DNA from: Bacillota bacterium
GTDB taxonomy: Bacteria > Bacillota_I > Bacilli_A > RF39 > UBA660
NCBI GenBank assembly: GCA_015059285.1
Contig: SVAS01000001.1
Span: forward strand, 132,217-196,216
DNA length: 64,000 nt
Direction of reading: 5' to 3'
In this document: positions 61,655 to 64,000 of the stretch, piece by piece
Position numbering within the stretch: position 1 is the stretch's first letter
Layout: each line of letters starts with the position of its first letter
The notes under the pieces: generated by a model
The model's database searches: none
What the model was told of the DNA's origin: nothing
The model's input: only the letters and a program-made list of their open reading frames with translations
Position numbers and translations under genes: made by a program

Positions 61655-61665
61655 GTCTTTTTATT
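61624..61665 (+). terminator. Rho-independent terminator overlapping the rpoZ stop
   Basis: Perfect 13-bp arms AAAAGACTTAATC and GATTAAGTCTTTT, 12-base loop. Confidence 0.85.
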
Positions 61666-61702
61666 CAATATAAAAGCATATATTTAAATAGGTGGTTTTA
61701 TA

Positions 61703-62893
61703 TTGAATGATGAATTATTTTTAAAAATTATCTCTAATAGTCCTAATCCTAATTTAGAACAATTAAAAAAAATTAGATTAGAATTACAAAAATATATTAA
61801 TAAAGACTATTCTTTTAATAGTGTTATGGAAATTATATTAAAAGAATTAAAAGAACAATCAGAACAAATTTTGTATAACTATAAACAAATTGTATCAGGT
61901 CTTTCTTCTTCTGTTTTTGTTAATGGTCACTATATAAATATAATAGGTGGTAATAAAAAAAGAGGTGTCCAAGATAAAATTGATGAACAAACTTTATTTG
62001 ATATCGCAAGTATCACTAAAATGTATATGGGATTATTAATTATGAAATTAAAGGAAATGGGATTAATAGATACAGCCAAAAAAATAAATGAATTAACTAA
62101 AACATTTAGTTTACCTAATTATTCTGTTGATGATTTAATTCATATGAGAGGCATTATTGTTACACCCATCAGATTAGATAGGTGTGAAAATTCTAAACAA
62201 GCTCTTAATATTTTAAAGAAAACTTATGTTGAAGATGAGAATAAAAGTATTTATACATATACAGATATTGGGTTAATAATTTTAACTTACATTTTGGAAG
62301 AGATTATGAATATGAAGTATAGTGAAATATTAGATAAGTATTTGTTAAGCCCTTTAGGACTTAGTGCTACTTATCATCCAAATTTTAATGTTACAGGTAA
62401 TGGAAGAAAAGACAATAAACCAAATGATCCAAAAGCTAATATTTTAAAACATGAAAATGGTTCAGCTGGCTTGTTTATAAATAGTAATGATTTAATTTTA
62501 TTAAGTAAACATTTATTTGATGGAAAATATTTATCTTTAGAGACATTAAAACAATTTTGTTGGAATAATGAAAGTAACTCAAAAGGAATATTTGGATGTT
62601 ATACATATCATAAACAAGGACTTGAAAAAACTTACGTCCCAGGTTTATATTCTAAAGATAGTTTTGCGTTTGAAGGATATACTGGAAGTGTAGTGGTATT
62701 TGATTTAATAAATAAAATTCATAACAATATTTTAGTAAATACAATGTTTGAAAACACTTTAGAAAAACATCCATTATATAATCGTGCTTTAAGAAGTTAT
62801 CAAGAAGTTCTTAGTGAAGCAAGTATCAAAATATGCGCGTTAGAAAAAATTTTTGAAGAACCTCAAAGTTTTGTCAAAAAAATAAAAATATAA
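61703..62893 (+). CDS. Serine hydrolase of the beta-lactamase/PBP-like family (2)
   Basis: A 396-residue paralogue of the 60223 protein with TTG start after AGGTGGTTTTATA. SxxK is in FDIASITKMYM, YTDIGLI in the YxN position (Asn replaced), FEGYTGS near the end. The shared N-terminal helical extension of about 70 residues marks the pair as a recent family expansion. No signal peptide. Followed by recX. Confidence 0.88.
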   Translation: MNDELFLKIISNSPNPNLEQLKKIRLELQKYINKDYSFNSVMEIILKELKEQSEQILYNYKQIVSGLSSSVFVNGHYINIIGGNKKRGVQDKIDEQTLFDIASITKMYMGLLIMKLKEMGLIDTAKKINELTKTFSLPNYSVDDLIHMRGIIVTPIRLDRCENSKQALNILKKTYVEDENKSIYTYTDIGLIILTYILEEIMNMKYSEILDKYLLSPLGLSATYHPNFNVTGNGRKDNKPNDPKANILKHENGSAGLFINSNDLILLSKHLFDGKYLSLETLKQFCWNNESNSKGIFGCYTYHKQGLEKTYVPGLYSKDSFAFEGYTGSVVVFDLINKIHNNILVNTMFENTLEKHPLYNRALRSYQEVLSEASIKICALEKIFEEPQSFVKKIKI

Positions 62894-62917
62894 TGGTATA
62901 ATTTAGTTGGTGGTAAA

Positions 62918-63694
62918 ATGAAAGTAGAAAAAATAAAAAAATTAAAAAACGGTAAATATAAAATAGAATTAGACGATGATTATAAAATTACTACATATGA
63001 TGATGTTATTTTAAAACATAATTTACTTTTTAATAAAGAAATAGACAATGATGAATTAAATGAAATGATAAAAGATAACGAATATTATGATATTTATAAT
63101 AAATGTATAAAATATATTAGTAAAAAACTAAGAAGCGAAAAAGAAATAAAAGAATATTTAAATAAATTTGAAATAGAAGAAAATACTAAAAATAAAATAA
63201 TAAAAGATTTAAAAAATATTAATATGATTAATGATTATAATTTTATGAAAGCATATATTTCAGATCGTATATATTTAAGTAACGATGGTTTAGATAAAAT
63301 TAAAACTGATTTAATAAGTCATAATATTGATATTTCATTAATTAATGATGAACTTGATAAAATAGATAAAAGTATTATCAAAGAAAAACTCACTAAATTA
63401 ATAATAAAAAAAGTTAAAAGTAATCATAAAAATTCTAGTTATATGATACGTCAAAAAATATATCATGATATGATTAACTTAGGATATAGTAGTGAAATGT
63501 TTAATGAATGTTACGACTTATTGGATGTTGACGATAATGATAATTTAAAGAAAGAATTTAATAAATTATATAAAAGGCTATCAACTAAAGAAATAAATGA
63601 TAATTTGTATTTAAAAATAAGACAAAAATTATATCAAAATGGATATAATTTGTCTGATATTGATAAATTGATACAAGAAAAAAGAGATTATTAA
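62918..63694 (+). CDS. recX: RecX family regulatory protein
   Basis: A 258-residue RecX with the repeated three-helix modules: YNKCIKYISKKLRSEKEIKEYL, then DYNFMKAYISDRI and two more repeats. RecX modulates RecA filaments. At the long end of the family because of an N-terminal beta extension (KIKKLKNGKYKIELDD). Convergent with the PrsA-like gene. Confidence 0.9.
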   Translation: MKVEKIKKLKNGKYKIELDDDYKITTYDDVILKHNLLFNKEIDNDELNEMIKDNEYYDIYNKCIKYISKKLRSEKEIKEYLNKFEIEENTKNKIIKDLKNINMINDYNFMKAYISDRIYLSNDGLDKIKTDLISHNIDISLINDELDKIDKSIIKEKLTKLIIKKVKSNHKNSSYMIRQKIYHDMINLGYSSEMFNECYDLLDVDDNDNLKKEFNKLYKRLSTKEINDNLYLKIRQKLYQNGYNLSDIDKLIQEKRDY

Positions 63695-63704
63695 CAATCT
63701 CTTT
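63681..63704. terminator. Bidirectional terminator between recX and the PrsA-like gene
   Basis: Arms AAAGAGATT and AATCTCTTT with the recX stop in the loop. Confidence 0.8.
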
Positions 63705-64000
63705 TATTTATAATCTTTAATAGTTTTTTTGTATTCAGAATTAATATCACTATCAATAATATCTAAATTATATTTTTCACGAATTTTAACCCAAGAAGTA
63801 ATTGTTAAATTAGCATCTGTACTAATTTTTTCTTGTGTTAAAGTATCTAAAATTTCTTCTTTTGAATCTTCTAAAGATGGTTTTTCAGCTTGTTTAACTC
63901 TTAAAATAACAAAGTAACCATAACTAGATTTAACAGGAGATGTAGTATAAGCACCATCTTTTAACGCAACTGATGCATTCCAGAATTCTTCTACAACATC
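63704..64000 (-). CDS. PrsA-like peptidyl-prolyl isomerase (foldase), 5' part outside the window
   Basis: The minus-strand frame is open from the window edge to a TAA at 63706-63704 and was missing from the ORF track. It encodes the last 98 residues of a parvulin-type foldase: SPVKSSYGYFVILRV is the end of a PPIC rotamase domain, followed by a charged helical tail (LEDSKEEILDTLTQEKI ... WVKIREKYNLDI), as in PrsA lipoproteins. The lipoprotein signal would be beyond the edge. PrsA aids folding of secreted proteins at the membrane-wall interface. Confidence 0.8.
   Translation of the reverse strand, partial: DVVEEFWNASVALKDGAYTTSPVKSSYGYFVILRVKQAEKPSLEDSKEEILDTLTQEKISTDANLTITSWVKIREKYNLDIIDSDINSEYKKTIKDYK

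Noticed and set aside
63729-63917. Plus-strand ORF at the right edge
   Set aside because: It is the shadow of the minus-strand PrsA-like gene, whose frame is open to the window edge and encodes a recognisable rotamase end.

Overview
The window is about 64 kb of very AT-rich DNA with dense short-spaced operons, AGGAGG/AGGTGA-type ribosome binding sites, sigmaA-like promoters, many rho-independent terminators and UGA used as a stop. Gene content (SpoVS, SufU-type scaffold, YqeG/YqeH, Tex, LtaS-like enzyme, PrsA-like foldase, RpoZ, RecX, class III-type prepilins) points to a Gram-positive low-GC Bacillota, most likely an uncultured gut Bacilli lineage (RF39-like). The placement is my inference from style, not from a search.

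Region 1 (1-10.5 kb): end of a TetR regulator and a heterodimeric ABC exporter pair; then three prepilin-like proteins interleaved with the housekeeping pair yqeG-yqeH. The first two pilins share a duplicated promoter/leader and a C-terminal tail with NNY-rich codons that looks like a hypervariable (DGR-type) tail; the third carries an FGE-sulfatase (SUMF1) domain. Region 2 (10.5-24.7 kb): HerA-like ATPase, LtaS-like sulfatase, several membrane proteins (one RsgI-like, one YwaF/TMEM164-like), a membrane-anchored XRE regulator, a large surface protein, and a TetR gene divergent from a three-gene envelope operon with two matching 12-bp dyads.

Region 3 (24.7-39.0 kb) is an accessory island next to tRNA genes. 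It holds a Hachiman-type defence pair (hamB-hamA, minus strand), a divergent pair of unrecognised genes (the second broken at an A7 tract), a five-gene operon of a HEPN protein, a sugar-isomerase-like TIM barrel, an inositol-monophosphatase-family enzyme, a NIF3/CutA-like protein and a YbaK-type aminoacyl-tRNA deacylase, and a large serine recombinase with TnpV. Two candidate minus-strand noncoding RNAs and tRNA-Gly-like fragments lie at the island's internal borders. The HEPN operon is the best candidate here for an undescribed system.

Region 4 (39.0-64.0 kb): mostly core genes (ZIP transporter, DinB, Tex, MacB-type ABC transporter with an operator in its promoter, dCMP deaminase, SpoVS, SufU/SufB, SSB, nucleoside phosphorylase, DUF2779 nuclease, RpoZ, RecX, PrsA-like foldase at the edge), interrupted by an IbrA-GNAT-IbrB cassette, a possible nuclease, a tRNA-Gly(UCC) gene with a decayed inverted copy beside it, a UDG-like protein and small XRE regulators. 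No CRISPR array, rRNA or prophage structural genes were seen.
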